From assembly GCA_013214665.1 (NCBI GenBank), contig JABSSA010000098.1, forward strand, positions 1 through 46,426: 46,426 nucleotides of DNA, read 5' to 3'. Shown piece by piece: positions 18,708 to 28,793 of the stretch. This DNA is from Paracoccaceae bacterium (GTDB taxonomy: Bacteria; Pseudomonadota; Alphaproteobacteria; Rhodobacterales; Rhodobacteraceae). The notes beneath the pieces are model-generated. The model searched no databases and was not told the origin of the DNA. It saw only the letters and a program-made list of their open reading frames with translations. The translations under genes were made by a program, and so were the position numbers. Each line of letters begins with the position of its first letter. The stretch's first letter is position 1.

Positions 18708-19655
18708 ATGTCCGACACCCCCGTGTCCCGCGCCGCACGCGCCACACCCCCTCGGGTCGCGCGCAAGATCAAAGGCCTCAGTGATCGCGCAATCGCGTGG
18801 ATCTTTGTCGGCCCGACGATCTTTCTGCTTCTGGCGATCAACATCTTTCCTCTGATCTGGACGATCCAACTCAGCTTTACCAACTACAAGGCCAACCGCA
18901 TTGGCCGTGAAGTAAAGAACATCGGTCTGCGCAACTATGAGCGCATCCTGACGGATACCGATATCTGGCTTAACATGCAGGCCACAGCGCACTTCCTCTT
19001 TTGGACCATCTTCTTTCAGGTCCTTATCGGGTTCACGCTGGCCTACCTGATCAACAAGAAATTCAAGGGCAATGATCTGTGGACGACGATCATCGTGTTG
19101 CCGATGATGCTGTCGCCTGCGGTTGTCGGGAACTTCTGGAAGTTCCTCTATCAACCCCAAATCGGGCTGTTCAACTATATCGTGGCCTTCTTCACCGGCA
19201 AGGAACCTTCCAGCTTCGAAATGCTCGGATCGGTCAACCTGGCCCCTTGGTCGATTGTCATAGTTGATACCTGGATGTGGACGCCATTTGTGATGCTGAT
19301 CTGCCTGGCAGGGCTGCGATCAATCCCTGACTACATTTACGAAGCGGCTGAGGTCGACCGCGCTTCCAAGCTCCGCCAGTTCTTTACGATCACCATCCCC
19401 ATGGTGCTGCCCTTCCTGATGCTGGCCGTGCTCTTCCGCGGGATTGAGAACTTCAAGATGTTCGACCTCGTGGTGCAACTGACCGGCGGGGGGCCGGGTT
19501 CGACCACTGAACTCACCTCGATCAACCTCAAGCGTGAGGCGTTCGAGAAATGGCGGACAGGCTATGCCTCTGCCTATGCAATCATCCTCTTTGTCACGGT
19601 CTTTGGCCTTGCCTCGATCTACGTCAAAGCCCTGAACAAGGTGAAAGAAAGATGA
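18708..19655 (+). CDS. ABC sugar transporter permease
   Basis: EAA loop YEAAEVDRASKLRQFFTITIPMVLPF; TM segments. Confidence 0.92.
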   Translation: MSDTPVSRAARATPPRVARKIKGLSDRAIAWIFVGPTIFLLLAINIFPLIWTIQLSFTNYKANRIGREVKNIGLRNYERILTDTDIWLNMQATAHFLFWTIFFQVLIGFTLAYLINKKFKGNDLWTTIIVLPMMLSPAVVGNFWKFLYQPQIGLFNYIVAFFTGKEPSSFEMLGSVNLAPWSIVIVDTWMWTPFVMLICLAGLRSIPDYIYEAAEVDRASKLRQFFTITIPMVLPFLMLAVLFRGIENFKMFDLVVQLTGGGPGSTTELTSINLKREAFEKWRTGYASAYAIILFVTVFGLASIYVKALNKVKER

Positions 19656-20590
19656 GCAGCTTTTCCGTCACCGAGCCGTCCAAGCGCTCCAAATGGTTTG
19701 CCGGCACGCTGGTCATCCTCTACGCGCTGATCACGATGATCCCGCTTGCTTGGATCATGCTGACCGGGTTCAAGTCACCGGCTGACGCGATCAGCTATCC
19801 GCCGAAGGTTGTGTTCGAGCCGACGCTTGAGGGCTACGTGAACCTCTTTACGCAGCGCACGCGGCAAACGCAGGAATACCTTGACGCCAATCCGCCTGAG
19901 AACTGGCGCGACGAAATCGTGCGGCAATACGACATGGTCATCGTCGGCCCCTCGAAATTCGGAGAGCGGTTCCTGAACTCGGTCATCATTGGCTTTGGTT
20001 CGACATTCCTGTCGATTTTCCTGGGCACGCTTGCGGCCTATGCGTTTAGCCGGTTCAAGATCCCTCTGGCGGATGACTTGCTGTTCTTCATCTTATCAAC
20101 GCGGATGATGCCGCCCATCGCCGTCGCGATCCCGATCTTCTTGATGTACCGGCAACTGGGGCTGTCTGACACGCATCTGGGGATGATCCTGCTATACACG
20201 GCGGTAAACATCTCGCTCGCGGTCTGGCTGCTCAAAGGATTCATTGATGAGATCCCGCGCGAGTATGAGGAGGCAGCACTGATCGACGGATACACGCGCT
20301 TTCAGGCCTTTTACAAAGTGGTCCTGCCTCAGGCCGCGACCGGCATTGCCTCGACCGCAATCTTCTGCCTGATCTTTGCCTGGAACGAATACGCCTTTGC
20401 GGTGCTTCTGACCTCGGGCACGGCCCAAACAGCGCCGCCGTTTATCCCGACCATCATCGGTGTGGGCGGCCTTGACTGGCCAGCCGTTGCGGCCGGTGCC
20501 ACGATCTTCCTGATCCCGGTCATGATCTTCACCATTCTTTTGCGCAAGCACCTGCTCAGAGGCATCACATTCGGAGCGGTGCGCAAATGA
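19652..20590 (+). CDS. ABC sugar transporter permease
   Basis: Start reassigned to ATG 19652 (ATGA overlap); EAA loop YEEAALIDGYTRFQAFYKVVLPQAATG; GITFGAVRK C-terminus. Confidence 0.92.
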   Translation: MSSFSVTEPSKRSKWFAGTLVILYALITMIPLAWIMLTGFKSPADAISYPPKVVFEPTLEGYVNLFTQRTRQTQEYLDANPPENWRDEIVRQYDMVIVGPSKFGERFLNSVIIGFGSTFLSIFLGTLAAYAFSRFKIPLADDLLFFILSTRMMPPIAVAIPIFLMYRQLGLSDTHLGMILLYTAVNISLAVWLLKGFIDEIPREYEEAALIDGYTRFQAFYKVVLPQAATGIASTAIFCLIFAWNEYAFAVLLTSGTAQTAPPFIPTIIGVGGLDWPAVAAGATIFLIPVMIFTILLRKHLLRGITFGAVRK

Positions 20591-20645
20591 ACCGAACCCG
20601 CTGCATAGACCCCATTGCGACACGCCAACCACACGAGGCCCTGAC

Positions 20646-20834
20646 ATGAGCGCATTTTTCGCCGGACTTCTGAAGTTTCGCCGCGGCCCGTGGGAAATGG
20701 TGGCCACCATCCTGATCGGCCTTGGGGTCTTCATGCTCATGCAGCCCTTTGTGCTCTGGGGGTTCACCTATTCTTTCATAACCACGCTGGTTGGTACGGT
20801 GATGTTCATCATCGTCAGCCACTTCCCGGAGTAA
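20646..20834 (+). CDS. 62-aa small membrane protein inside the ABC operon
   Basis: MSAFFAGLLKFRRGPWEMVATILIGLGVFMLMQPFVLWGFTYSFITTLVGTVMFIIVSHFPE, two hydrophobic helices, tightly spaced between permease and ATPase genes. Confidence 0.75.
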   Translation: MSAFFAGLLKFRRGPWEMVATILIGLGVFMLMQPFVLWGFTYSFITTLVGTVMFIIVSHFPE

Positions 20835-20839
20835 CGTTC

Positions 20840-21937
20840 GTGGCGCAGATCCAGATCAAGAATGTCCGCAAGGAGTTCGGCGATTTCGTCGCTGTGAAGG
20901 AAAGCTCCTTCACGATCGAAGACGGCGAGTTCTTTATGCTGCTTGGCCCGTCCGGCTGCGGCAAGACCACGACCTTGCGCATGATCGCCGGGCTCGAACT
21001 ACCGACGTCGGGGGAAATTTACCTCGACGGCGAAGAGATCGGCCAGCGCCCGCCGTCCGAGCGCGATATCGCTTTTGTGTTTCAGATGTTCGCGCTCTAT
21101 CCGCACATGAACGTGCGCAAGAACCTCAGCTACCCTTTGGTGAGCCAGGGCATGCCCCGCGCGCAGGTTAAGGCCAAAGTCGAAGAAGTCGCGGCCATTC
21201 TTGGCATCACGGACATACTGAACCGGCCCGTGGGCGGTCTGTCCGGTGGGGATAGGCAGCGCGTGGCCTTGGGCCGCGCCATTGTTCGCGATCCCAAAGC
21301 TTTCATGATGGACGAACCCCTTGGTGCGCTGGACGCTGAATTTCGGGAGCATATGGCTGAGGAACTTCGCGCACTCCACGATCGTATGAACGCCACAACC
21401 GTCTATGTGACCCACGACCAGCTGGAGGCCATGCAAATGGGCGACAAGATCGTTGTGATGAACAATGCCGTGGTCGAACAATTCGGCACCCCACAAGAGA
21501 TCTATGACAAACCTGCCACCATGTTCGTTGCAGACTTCATCGGGTCCCCCTCGATGAACTTTCTGAACTTTGACGGTGTCGTGTCCGAAGGTGAAACCTC
21601 CGTTGCCCTCAACGGACACCCTATTGCCGTGCCACGCCAAATGCAGGGATCCTCCGGCAGCCTCGTCTTTGGGGTGCGGCCTGAGCACATCTCGCTCTCT
21701 GATGCGGGCGATTATCGCGGCGAAGTGCTGGCTACCGAATACCTAGGCACTACTCAGATCGTGACGCTCGACACACCCAACGGCGAAGTGAAAGCCCGCA
21801 TCGACAGCACGCAAGTGGCGAAGGTCGGCGAGAAGGTAGGCCTTAACTTCGAAGCCCCCAAGGTCACGCTCTTCGATGCCTCCAATGGGCTGGCGCTGCT
21901 GTCAGAGCTTAATCAGGGGGTCTTGTCCCATGGCTGA
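20840..21937 (+). CDS. ABC transporter ATP-binding protein (first of two)
   Basis: GTG start at 20840; GPSGCGKTTTLRMIAGLE; LSGGDRQRVALGRA; MMDEPLGALDAEFR. Confidence 0.93.
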   Translation: MAQIQIKNVRKEFGDFVAVKESSFTIEDGEFFMLLGPSGCGKTTTLRMIAGLELPTSGEIYLDGEEIGQRPPSERDIAFVFQMFALYPHMNVRKNLSYPLVSQGMPRAQVKAKVEEVAAILGITDILNRPVGGLSGGDRQRVALGRAIVRDPKAFMMDEPLGALDAEFREHMAEELRALHDRMNATTVYVTHDQLEAMQMGDKIVVMNNAVVEQFGTPQEIYDKPATMFVADFIGSPSMNFLNFDGVVSEGETSVALNGHPIAVPRQMQGSSGSLVFGVRPEHISLSDAGDYRGEVLATEYLGTTQIVTLDTPNGEVKARIDSTQVAKVGEKVGLNFEAPKVTLFDASNGLALLSELNQGVLSHG

Positions 21938-22925
21938 GGTGATCTTGAAAAACCTGTCCAAATCCTTCGGCAGTGACGTTGGTGTGGCAGACATCTCCAT
22001 GACCATTCCCGATGGCGCGTTTGTCGTGATGCTTGGGCCCACGGGGGCGGGCAAAACGACGACTTTGAGGCTTATCTCAGGACTTGAGAAACCAGACGGG
22101 GGTGAGGTCTGGATTGATGGGCGTAACGTAGAAGGTGAAACGCCCGCGCAACGTGACGTGGCGATGGTGTTCCAGCAATATTCGCTCTACCCGCATCTGA
22201 CGGTGAAGGACAATCTTGCCTTTCCGCTGAAATCACCAATTCTCAACACGCCTGCGGCTGAGATTGAGCGCAAAGTCGCGGAAGTGGCCGAAGTTCTGCA
22301 GATCAGCCACAAGCTGGGAAACAAGGCCACAGAGCTTTCTGGCGGCGAGATGCAGAGGGTATCCATTGGCCGCGCGCTGGTGCGTGACCCGGCGATCTAT
22401 CTGATGGATGAGCCGCTCAGTTCGCTCGACGCGAAACTGCGTACCGACTTGCGGGTGGAACTCAAACGCATTCAGGCAAATCTCGGGGCGACGTTGCTTT
22501 ATGTGACCCATGACCAGATCGAAGCCATGACCATGGCCACCCATGTCGGTGTTCTTGATAATGGTCGCCTTGTGCAATTCGGCACCCCGAGGGAGATTTA
22601 TGAGAACCCCGACTCGCTCTATGTCGCGAGCCGCCTTGGGCAGCCCCGCATCAATATCTTGCCCGCTGATCTTTTTGGCGGAGCCCCCGCGGGCGCGATG
22701 CAGATTGGTCTGAGGCCGGAGCATATTCAGCAAGGTGTGGGGCAAGAGGCAGAGGTTCAGCGGGTAGAGCATCTGGGCGATCAGAACCGTCTGCATCTGA
22801 TCCTCAAAGGCCATCCGATCACCACCATCGCCGATCCGTCGACCGACTACGAACCCGGCGCGCACATAAAAATCGCGCCCAGAAAGCCGCTTTGCTTCGA
22901 TGCCGACGGCAACAGAATTCGTTAG
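21930..22925 (+). CDS. ABC transporter ATP-binding protein (second of two)
   Basis: ATG at 21930; GPTGAGKTTTLRLISGLE; LSGGEMQRVSIGRA; LMDEPLSSLDAKLR. Confidence 0.93.
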   Translation: MAEVILKNLSKSFGSDVGVADISMTIPDGAFVVMLGPTGAGKTTTLRLISGLEKPDGGEVWIDGRNVEGETPAQRDVAMVFQQYSLYPHLTVKDNLAFPLKSPILNTPAAEIERKVAEVAEVLQISHKLGNKATELSGGEMQRVSIGRALVRDPAIYLMDEPLSSLDAKLRTDLRVELKRIQANLGATLLYVTHDQIEAMTMATHVGVLDNGRLVQFGTPREIYENPDSLYVASRLGQPRINILPADLFGGAPAGAMQIGLRPEHIQQGVGQEAEVQRVEHLGDQNRLHLILKGHPITTIADPSTDYEPGAHIKIAPRKPLCFDADGNRIR

Positions 22926-22938
22926 GGAGATCATAGAC

Positions 22939-24564
22939 ATGCCTCAGTTCATCAATGAGAAAGAAACGCTTGTCACCGACGCGATTGATGGGTTGCTTGA
23001 AACCTCTGGGGGGATGCTCGCGCGCCTCGATGGGTATCCCCATATCAAGGTCGTGTGCCGCGCCGATTGGGACAAGTCAAAGGTTGCTCTCATTTCCGGT
23101 GGGGGATCGGGGCACGAACCTGCGCATGCGGGTTTTGTGGGCGAGGGGATGTTGACCGCCGCCGTCTGTGGCGAAGTTTTTGCCTCGCCCTCTGTTGATG
23201 CGGTATTGGCAGGCATTCTTGCCGTCACGGGGCCAGCCGGGTGCCTTTTGATCGTGAAAAACTATACAGGCGACCGGCTGAATTTTGGCCTTGCCGCTGA
23301 ACGCGCGCGGGCTTTCGGGCACAAGGTATCTATGGTTGTGGTGGATGACGACATCGCCTTGCCTGACTTGCCCCAACCTCGTGGTGTGGCTGGCACGCTA
23401 TTTGTTCACAAGATTGCAGGCGCGCTTGCGCAAGCCGGGGCCGGTCTGGAAGAAGTGACCAAAGCCGCTGAAACGGCGATCACGCACATGGCATCCATCG
23501 GCACATCGCTTGATACCTGCACGGTTCCCGGCTCTGCCAAGGAAGACCGCATCGCGCCCGGTATGGCGGAACTTGGACTTGGCATTCACGGGGAGGCGGG
23601 CGTTCAGCAAGTGGTGTTCAAAAATGCCAAAGACGCGATGGATCTGGTGCTGGAGAAGCTGGAGCCAAAAATCGGCTCTGGTCCGCATGTCGCTATCCTC
23701 AATAATCTGGGGTCCACGACGCCGCTGGAAATGAGCGTGTTGGCGCATGAGCTTGCAACCTCGCCCAAGGCGAAGAACATCAAGCACATGATCGGGCCTG
23801 CGCCGTTGATGACCTCGCTTGATATGCATGGCTTCTCGGTCTCGGTTCTGCCCGTGGACGACCTCAATCAGGCTCACCTGGAGGCATCGGTTGGCCCAGC
23901 CGCATGGCCCGGCATGAACGCGGTATCTGAGCCTGCCGTAAGGCCGCTCCCCGACGGGCTGAGCCCGATCAAGCCGATCCCGTCTGCAAACCCAAAAACA
24001 AAGGCGGTGTTGGAACAGTGCTGCGATCTCTTGATTGCGGCTGAAGCCGAACTGAACGAGCTAGACGCGAAATCTGGTGATGGGGACACCGGCAGCACGC
24101 TAACTACCGCCGCCAAAGCACTAAAAGGCTCGCTGGACCGGATGCCACTGGCTGACCCCACGCAGCTTTTCCGCGCGGTCGGAGAGGAGTTGAGCCAGAC
24201 GATGGGAGGGTCTTCTGGCGTTATCCTCGCAATCTTCTTTGGGGCAGCGGGCGATGCCTGCGCCAGCGGGAAGCCGATTCCCAAAGCGCTCCTTGCGGGG
24301 CTTGAACGCATCTCTGAGGTCGGCGGAGCCAGCAAAGGAGATCGCACCATGATCGACGCGCTGGAACCCGCCCTCCAAGCCTTGCCAGACGGAATTGCGA
24401 ATGCTGCACATGCTGCCCGTGAGGGGGCGAATGCAACAGCGTCCATGGGCCGTGCCAAAGCAGGGCGCGCGTCTTACGTGCCTGAAGAGAATCTGATTGG
24501 TCACAATGACCCTGGCGCCGAGGCTGTGGCGCGTCTATTCGAAGGGCTGGCCAAAGCCATGTAA
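22939..24564 (+). CDS. dihydroxyacetone kinase-family protein, fused DhaK-DhaL
   Basis: GGGSGHEPAHAGFVGEGML; GLGIHGEAG (substrate His); DhaL motif SGDGDTGSTL and MGGSSGVI; ATG at 22939. Confidence 0.93.
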   Translation: MPQFINEKETLVTDAIDGLLETSGGMLARLDGYPHIKVVCRADWDKSKVALISGGGSGHEPAHAGFVGEGMLTAAVCGEVFASPSVDAVLAGILAVTGPAGCLLIVKNYTGDRLNFGLAAERARAFGHKVSMVVVDDDIALPDLPQPRGVAGTLFVHKIAGALAQAGAGLEEVTKAAETAITHMASIGTSLDTCTVPGSAKEDRIAPGMAELGLGIHGEAGVQQVVFKNAKDAMDLVLEKLEPKIGSGPHVAILNNLGSTTPLEMSVLAHELATSPKAKNIKHMIGPAPLMTSLDMHGFSVSVLPVDDLNQAHLEASVGPAAWPGMNAVSEPAVRPLPDGLSPIKPIPSANPKTKAVLEQCCDLLIAAEAELNELDAKSGDGDTGSTLTTAAKALKGSLDRMPLADPTQLFRAVGEELSQTMGGSSGVILAIFFGAAGDACASGKPIPKALLAGLERISEVGGASKGDRTMIDALEPALQALPDGIANAAHAAREGANATASMGRAKAGRASYVPEENLIGHNDPGAEAVARLFEGLAKAM

Positions 24565-24581
24565 CGACCAAATAGGATGCG

Positions 24582-25634
24582 ATGACGCAAGACACTGACA
24601 CCAAAGCTGCTCCGACAATCAACGACATCGCCCGTGTCGCTGAAGTAAGCTTGGCCACCGTGGACCGGGTTTTGAACGCACGTCCTGGTGTGCGCGAAAA
24701 GACAGTTGCACGGGTGAATAAAGCCATCGCTGACCTTGGATATGTGCGCGATACAGCCGCCGCCAATCTTGCGCGCGGGCGCATATACAATTTCGTCTTC
24801 ATTCTGCCGTCCAACCACAACGAGTTTCTCACGTCGCTTGAATCGCAGATTGAGCAACTGAAACAGAGCATTCGCCACGAACGCACGCGCCTGTCTTTCG
24901 TGCGGGTCGCAGCTTTTGATCCTGTTGCTTTGGCAAACGCCCTAGAGCAAATCGACACGGCGCGCACAGACGGCGTGGCGATCTTTGGACCGGAGACACC
25001 GTCCGTTCGCGACTCCATCGCCCACCTTCGCGCCAACGGCGTGACGGTTGTGTCGTTGGTTGCCGATATCCCCAGCTCTGAGCGCGACTTTTACGTTGGC
25101 ATCGACAACATCGCCGCAGGGCGCACGGCGGCCCAGCTTTTGGGGCGCTTTATTGGTCCGCGAGAGGGCAGTATTCTGGTTCTAACAGGCAGCATGCTGG
25201 CCCGCGACCATCTTGAGAGGCGTCTTGGTTTTGATGAAGTCATGGCCCGGGACTTTCCGAAACTGAACATCCTTGCGTCCCTGGAAGGCCGGGACGATCC
25301 GGAGCTTATTGAGAAACTGATGCCAGGCACTCTGGCGGACAATCCAAACATTATTGGCATTTATTCTTCGGCGGCAGGCAACGAAGGCCTGTTGAGTTTC
25401 TTCAAGAAGAATCCCGACTTTCAGCGCCCGACCGTCGTGGCGCATGAGCTTACGCCCCTGTCGCGTGATGCATTAAACAATCAGCTTCTTGATGCGGTGA
25501 TCAGTCAGGACTCGGGCCATCTCGTCCGCAGTGCCGTGCGCATCATGCGCGCCAAGGCCGACAGCGTTCCGATCAACGCCGCACAAGAGCGTATCCGGAT
25601 CGACATTTATCTGAAGGAAAACATGCCGAGCTAG
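24582..25634 (+). CDS. LacI-family transcriptional regulator
   Basis: HTH TINDIARVAEVSLATVDRVLNARPGVREKTVARVNKAIADLGY; sugar-binding effector domain. Confidence 0.95.
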   Translation: MTQDTDTKAAPTINDIARVAEVSLATVDRVLNARPGVREKTVARVNKAIADLGYVRDTAAANLARGRIYNFVFILPSNHNEFLTSLESQIEQLKQSIRHERTRLSFVRVAAFDPVALANALEQIDTARTDGVAIFGPETPSVRDSIAHLRANGVTVVSLVADIPSSERDFYVGIDNIAAGRTAAQLLGRFIGPREGSILVLTGSMLARDHLERRLGFDEVMARDFPKLNILASLEGRDDPELIEKLMPGTLADNPNIIGIYSSAAGNEGLLSFFKKNPDFQRPTVVAHELTPLSRDALNNQLLDAVISQDSGHLVRSAVRIMRAKADSVPINAAQERIRIDIYLKENMPS

Positions 25635-25661
25635 GCGACCACTGATTTGGGAGGATCATTC

Positions 25662-26717
25662 ATGAAAACCATCAAAGGCCCGGCGCTGTTCTTGGCGCAA
25701 TTTGCGGGCGACGACGCACCGTTCAATTCTTGGGACGCAATCACGAAATGGGCCGCGGATTGTGGCTATAAAGGGGTGCAAGTACCCAGCTGGGATGATC
25801 GACTGTTCGACCTCGCGAAAGCCGCAGAAAGCAAAGACTATTGCGATGAATTCAAGGGGCAAGCCGCCGCCAACGGCGTTGAAGTGACCGAGCTATCGAC
25901 CCATCTTCAGGGCCAGCTTGTGGCTGTGCATCCTGCCTATGATACCGCCTTTGATGGGTTTGCGGACCCGTCTGTCCACGGCAACCCGGCCGCACGTCAG
26001 GAATGGGCCGTTGATCAGGTGATGAAGGCGATCTCCGCTTCCGCCAATCTTGGGATCAGTGATCATGTGACATTCTCCGGTGCTTTGGCTTGGCCTTACG
26101 TCTATCCTTGGCCTCAACGCCCCGCAGGACTGATTGAAACCGCATTTGATGAGCTAGCAAGCCGCTGGCGTCCGATCCTCGACCATGCCGAGGAAAACGG
26201 CGTAAACATCTGCTATGAGATCCACCCGGGTGAAGACTTGCACGATGGGATTACGTTCGAGATGTTCCTTGAACGCGTCGACAATCACGCGCGCTGCAAC
26301 ATGCTCTACGATCCATCGCATTTCGTACTGCAATGCCTCGACTATCTCGACCATATCGACATCTACAAAGACCGGATCAAGATGTTCCACGTCAAGGACG
26401 CAGAGTTCAATCCGACAGGCAAACAAGGCGTCTATTCCGGCTATCAGCCCTGGGTTGATCGCGCTGGACGCTTCCGTTCGCTTGGAGACGGCCAAGTCGA
26501 TTTCGCGGCAGTCTTCTCCAAGATGGCAGCCAATGATTTTGACGGGTGGGCTGTGGTTGAATGGGAATGCTGTCTCAAGCACCCAGAAGACGGCGCACGG
26601 GAGGGCGCTCAGTTTGTTTCGGACTATATCATTCGGGTGACAGAGCGCGCTTTTGACGATTTCGCGGATGGCGGCACGGATCAGGCTGCCAACCGTAAAA
26701 TGCTGGGGATTTCATGA
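25662..26717 (+). CDS. sugar phosphate isomerase/epimerase (AP endonuclease 2-like TIM barrel)
   Basis: MKTIKGPALFLAQFAGDDAPFNSWDAITKWAADCGYKGVQVPSW...CYEIHPGEDLHDG...LYDPSHFVLQ...KMFHVKDAEF...GDGQVDFAAVF. Confidence 0.88.
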   Translation: MKTIKGPALFLAQFAGDDAPFNSWDAITKWAADCGYKGVQVPSWDDRLFDLAKAAESKDYCDEFKGQAAANGVEVTELSTHLQGQLVAVHPAYDTAFDGFADPSVHGNPAARQEWAVDQVMKAISASANLGISDHVTFSGALAWPYVYPWPQRPAGLIETAFDELASRWRPILDHAEENGVNICYEIHPGEDLHDGITFEMFLERVDNHARCNMLYDPSHFVLQCLDYLDHIDIYKDRIKMFHVKDAEFNPTGKQGVYSGYQPWVDRAGRFRSLGDGQVDFAAVFSKMAANDFDGWAVVEWECCLKHPEDGAREGAQFVSDYIIRVTERAFDDFADGGTDQAANRKMLGIS

Positions 26718-27841
26718 TGGAACGGATCAGACTTGGCATGGTCGGTGGCGGCAATGATGCGTTCATCGGTGCCGTGCACCGCATAGCATCGCGCATCGAC
26801 GATCGGTATGAGCTGGTGGCGGGTGCCCTGTCTTCGACACCGGAAAAATCTCAGGCCTCCGGCAAAGCGCTTGGGCTGCCGCGCATTTATGAAGACTTCA
26901 AACAGATGGCCATCCGCGAGGCACGGCTGAAAACTGGCATCGAAGCCGTCAGCATTGTGACGCCGAACCATGTGCACTACGCCGCTGCGCGCGAGTTTCT
27001 CAAGCGTGGCATTCACGTGATCTGCGACAAGCCGCTGACGTCGACCTTGGCAGACGCAAAGAAGCTCGTGAAGGCGGCAGAGAGTTCGGACGCTCTCTTT
27101 ATTCTCACCCACAATTACACCGGCTACCCAATGGTCCGCCAAGCGCGAGAGATGGTCGCGAAAGGCGAGATCGGCAAAATCCGGGTTGTTCAGGTCGAAT
27201 ACCCGCAAGACTGGCTCTCGGTCGAGCAGGATTTCAAACAAGCCGAGTGGCGCACCGATCCCGAACGTTCTGGGGCGGGCGGCTCAACAGGGGACATTGG
27301 CACCCACGCCCACAACCTGGCGCGATTTATCACGGGGTTAGAAGTCGAGAGCTTGGCCGCTGATCTTGACGCCTTTGTGCCGGGGCGTCGCGTGGATGAT
27401 AACGGCCACGTTATGCTGCGCTTCGAGGGTGGTGCTAAGGGCATGCTCTGGTGCTCTCAAGTGGCACCGGGCAATGAAAACGCGCTCCGCATTCGTGTGT
27501 ACGGTGAAACCGGGGGCCTTGAATGGGCGCAGGAAGATCCGAACTATCTGTGGCACACGCCTTTTGGTGAGCCCAAGCGTCTTATCACCCGCAACGGGTC
27601 GGGGGCCGGTGAAGCGGCTGCTCGTGTAAGCCGGATCCCGCCCGGTCACCCTGAGGGTTACCTTGAGGGCTTCGCGAATATCTATTCCGAAGCTGCGGAT
27701 GCGATAACCGCTCACCGAGATGGCGAGAAGGCACCTCCCGACGCGCACTTCCCAACTGTCAAAGACGGGTTGCGTGGTGTTGAGTTTGTGGACGCCTGCG
27801 TCAGGTCGTCCAATAGAAACTCTGCATGGGTAAAGGTTTAG
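26714..27841 (+). CDS. Gfo/Idh/MocA-family oxidoreductase
   Basis: RLGMVGGGNDAFIGAVHR; VSIVTPNHVHYAAAREFLKRGIHVICDKPLTSTLADAK; GGSTGDIGTHAHNLARF. Confidence 0.93.
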   Translation: MMERIRLGMVGGGNDAFIGAVHRIASRIDDRYELVAGALSSTPEKSQASGKALGLPRIYEDFKQMAIREARLKTGIEAVSIVTPNHVHYAAAREFLKRGIHVICDKPLTSTLADAKKLVKAAESSDALFILTHNYTGYPMVRQAREMVAKGEIGKIRVVQVEYPQDWLSVEQDFKQAEWRTDPERSGAGGSTGDIGTHAHNLARFITGLEVESLAADLDAFVPGRRVDDNGHVMLRFEGGAKGMLWCSQVAPGNENALRIRVYGETGGLEWAQEDPNYLWHTPFGEPKRLITRNGSGAGEAAARVSRIPPGHPEGYLEGFANIYSEAADAITAHRDGEKAPPDAHFPTVKDGLRGVEFVDACVRSSNRNSAWVKV

Positions 27842-28073
27842 CGTGTCGCCTTTTCACTGATTTGGGTTCTTTCGATCTTTTGCAGCGACTGATGTTCGAT
27901 TGCTTGCAATCTCGGGGTAAATCCGATGTCCGTTCCCGCTGAGCTGCACTGCCGCGTTTGGCGATGGCAAGCACGTCGGCTAAGGGCCGTCCTCACTGGC
28001 GACAGTGTCTGCTTTCGGCGCATCACTGTTATTCGGGCAAGACGCAGCATTTGGGAGGTAGGGCTCAAAGCCG

Positions 28074-28499
28074 TTGTTCGCCGCGCGTGGTACGAATGTC
28101 TCCTTTGGGCCGGATTTGAAAGATGCGCCCAACGTGCGCGCTGACAGAGGCGAATTGCAGCAAGTCGTGGTGAATTTGATTGTCAACGCGGCACAAGCGA
28201 TGGGGCAGCAGGGGCGTTTGGACATAAGCCTGACGGCCGAGACTAGAGATGGAGTGCCTGGCGCGTGTTTGCGCGTGGCCGACACGGGCCCAGGTGTTCA
28301 GTTGGACCAATTGGAATCTGTGTTTGATCCGTTTTTTACAACCAAACAGGCCGAAGGGACGGGACTGGGCCTTTCGATCAGCCAGGCTTTGGTACAACGT
28401 GCCGGAGGCTTGATCGCGGTCCAGAACCGACCCGAAGGCGGCGCTGAGTTCTCTGTATGGCTTCCGTCCGCAAAGATAGAACCTGTGGCCGCGCAATAA
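28074..28499 (+). pseudogene. C-terminal HATPase fragment of a sensor histidine kinase
   Basis: ELQQVVVNLIVNAAQAM; RVADTGPGVQ; FDPFFTTKQAEGTGLGLSISQALVQRAGG; no sensor or HisKA region upstream. Confidence 0.8.
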
Positions 28500-28598
28500 T
28501 CGGGAGAGCCGCGTTTGGCGTGACATGTACGAACGGGGCATGATCGAAATTGGCTAAGTTAAGTTGCGCATTGGCTGTGAGCGCGTCGTTACCTCTTT

Positions 28599-28793
28599 CT
28601 ATCCTTTAAGAAGGGTGGTGCGGCGCCCCGGGTATTTCTGTCTAAGCACCCTGAGGTCTACGACCCGTTCCGTCTTGAAATGCGGGTAGTCTTGCTTGGT
28701 CTCGCACCAGCCAACCAGATATCTCTTCCGACCCAGAAAAGTGATCAACAGCGGCCAGACGATCCTGTCTGTCGTGCAGCCGTCGCGATCCAT
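28599..28793 (-). pseudogene. C-terminal WYL-domain fragment of a YafY/DeoR-type regulator
   Basis: DRIVWPLLITFLGRKRYLVGWCETKQDYPHFKTERVVDLRVLRQKYPGRRTTLLKG; no N-terminal HTH. Confidence 0.65.

Noticed and set aside
20999-21688. 229-aa minus-strand ORF (and 22233-22940)
   Set aside because: Antisense to conserved ATPase genes, His/Arg-rich, no recognisable domain.
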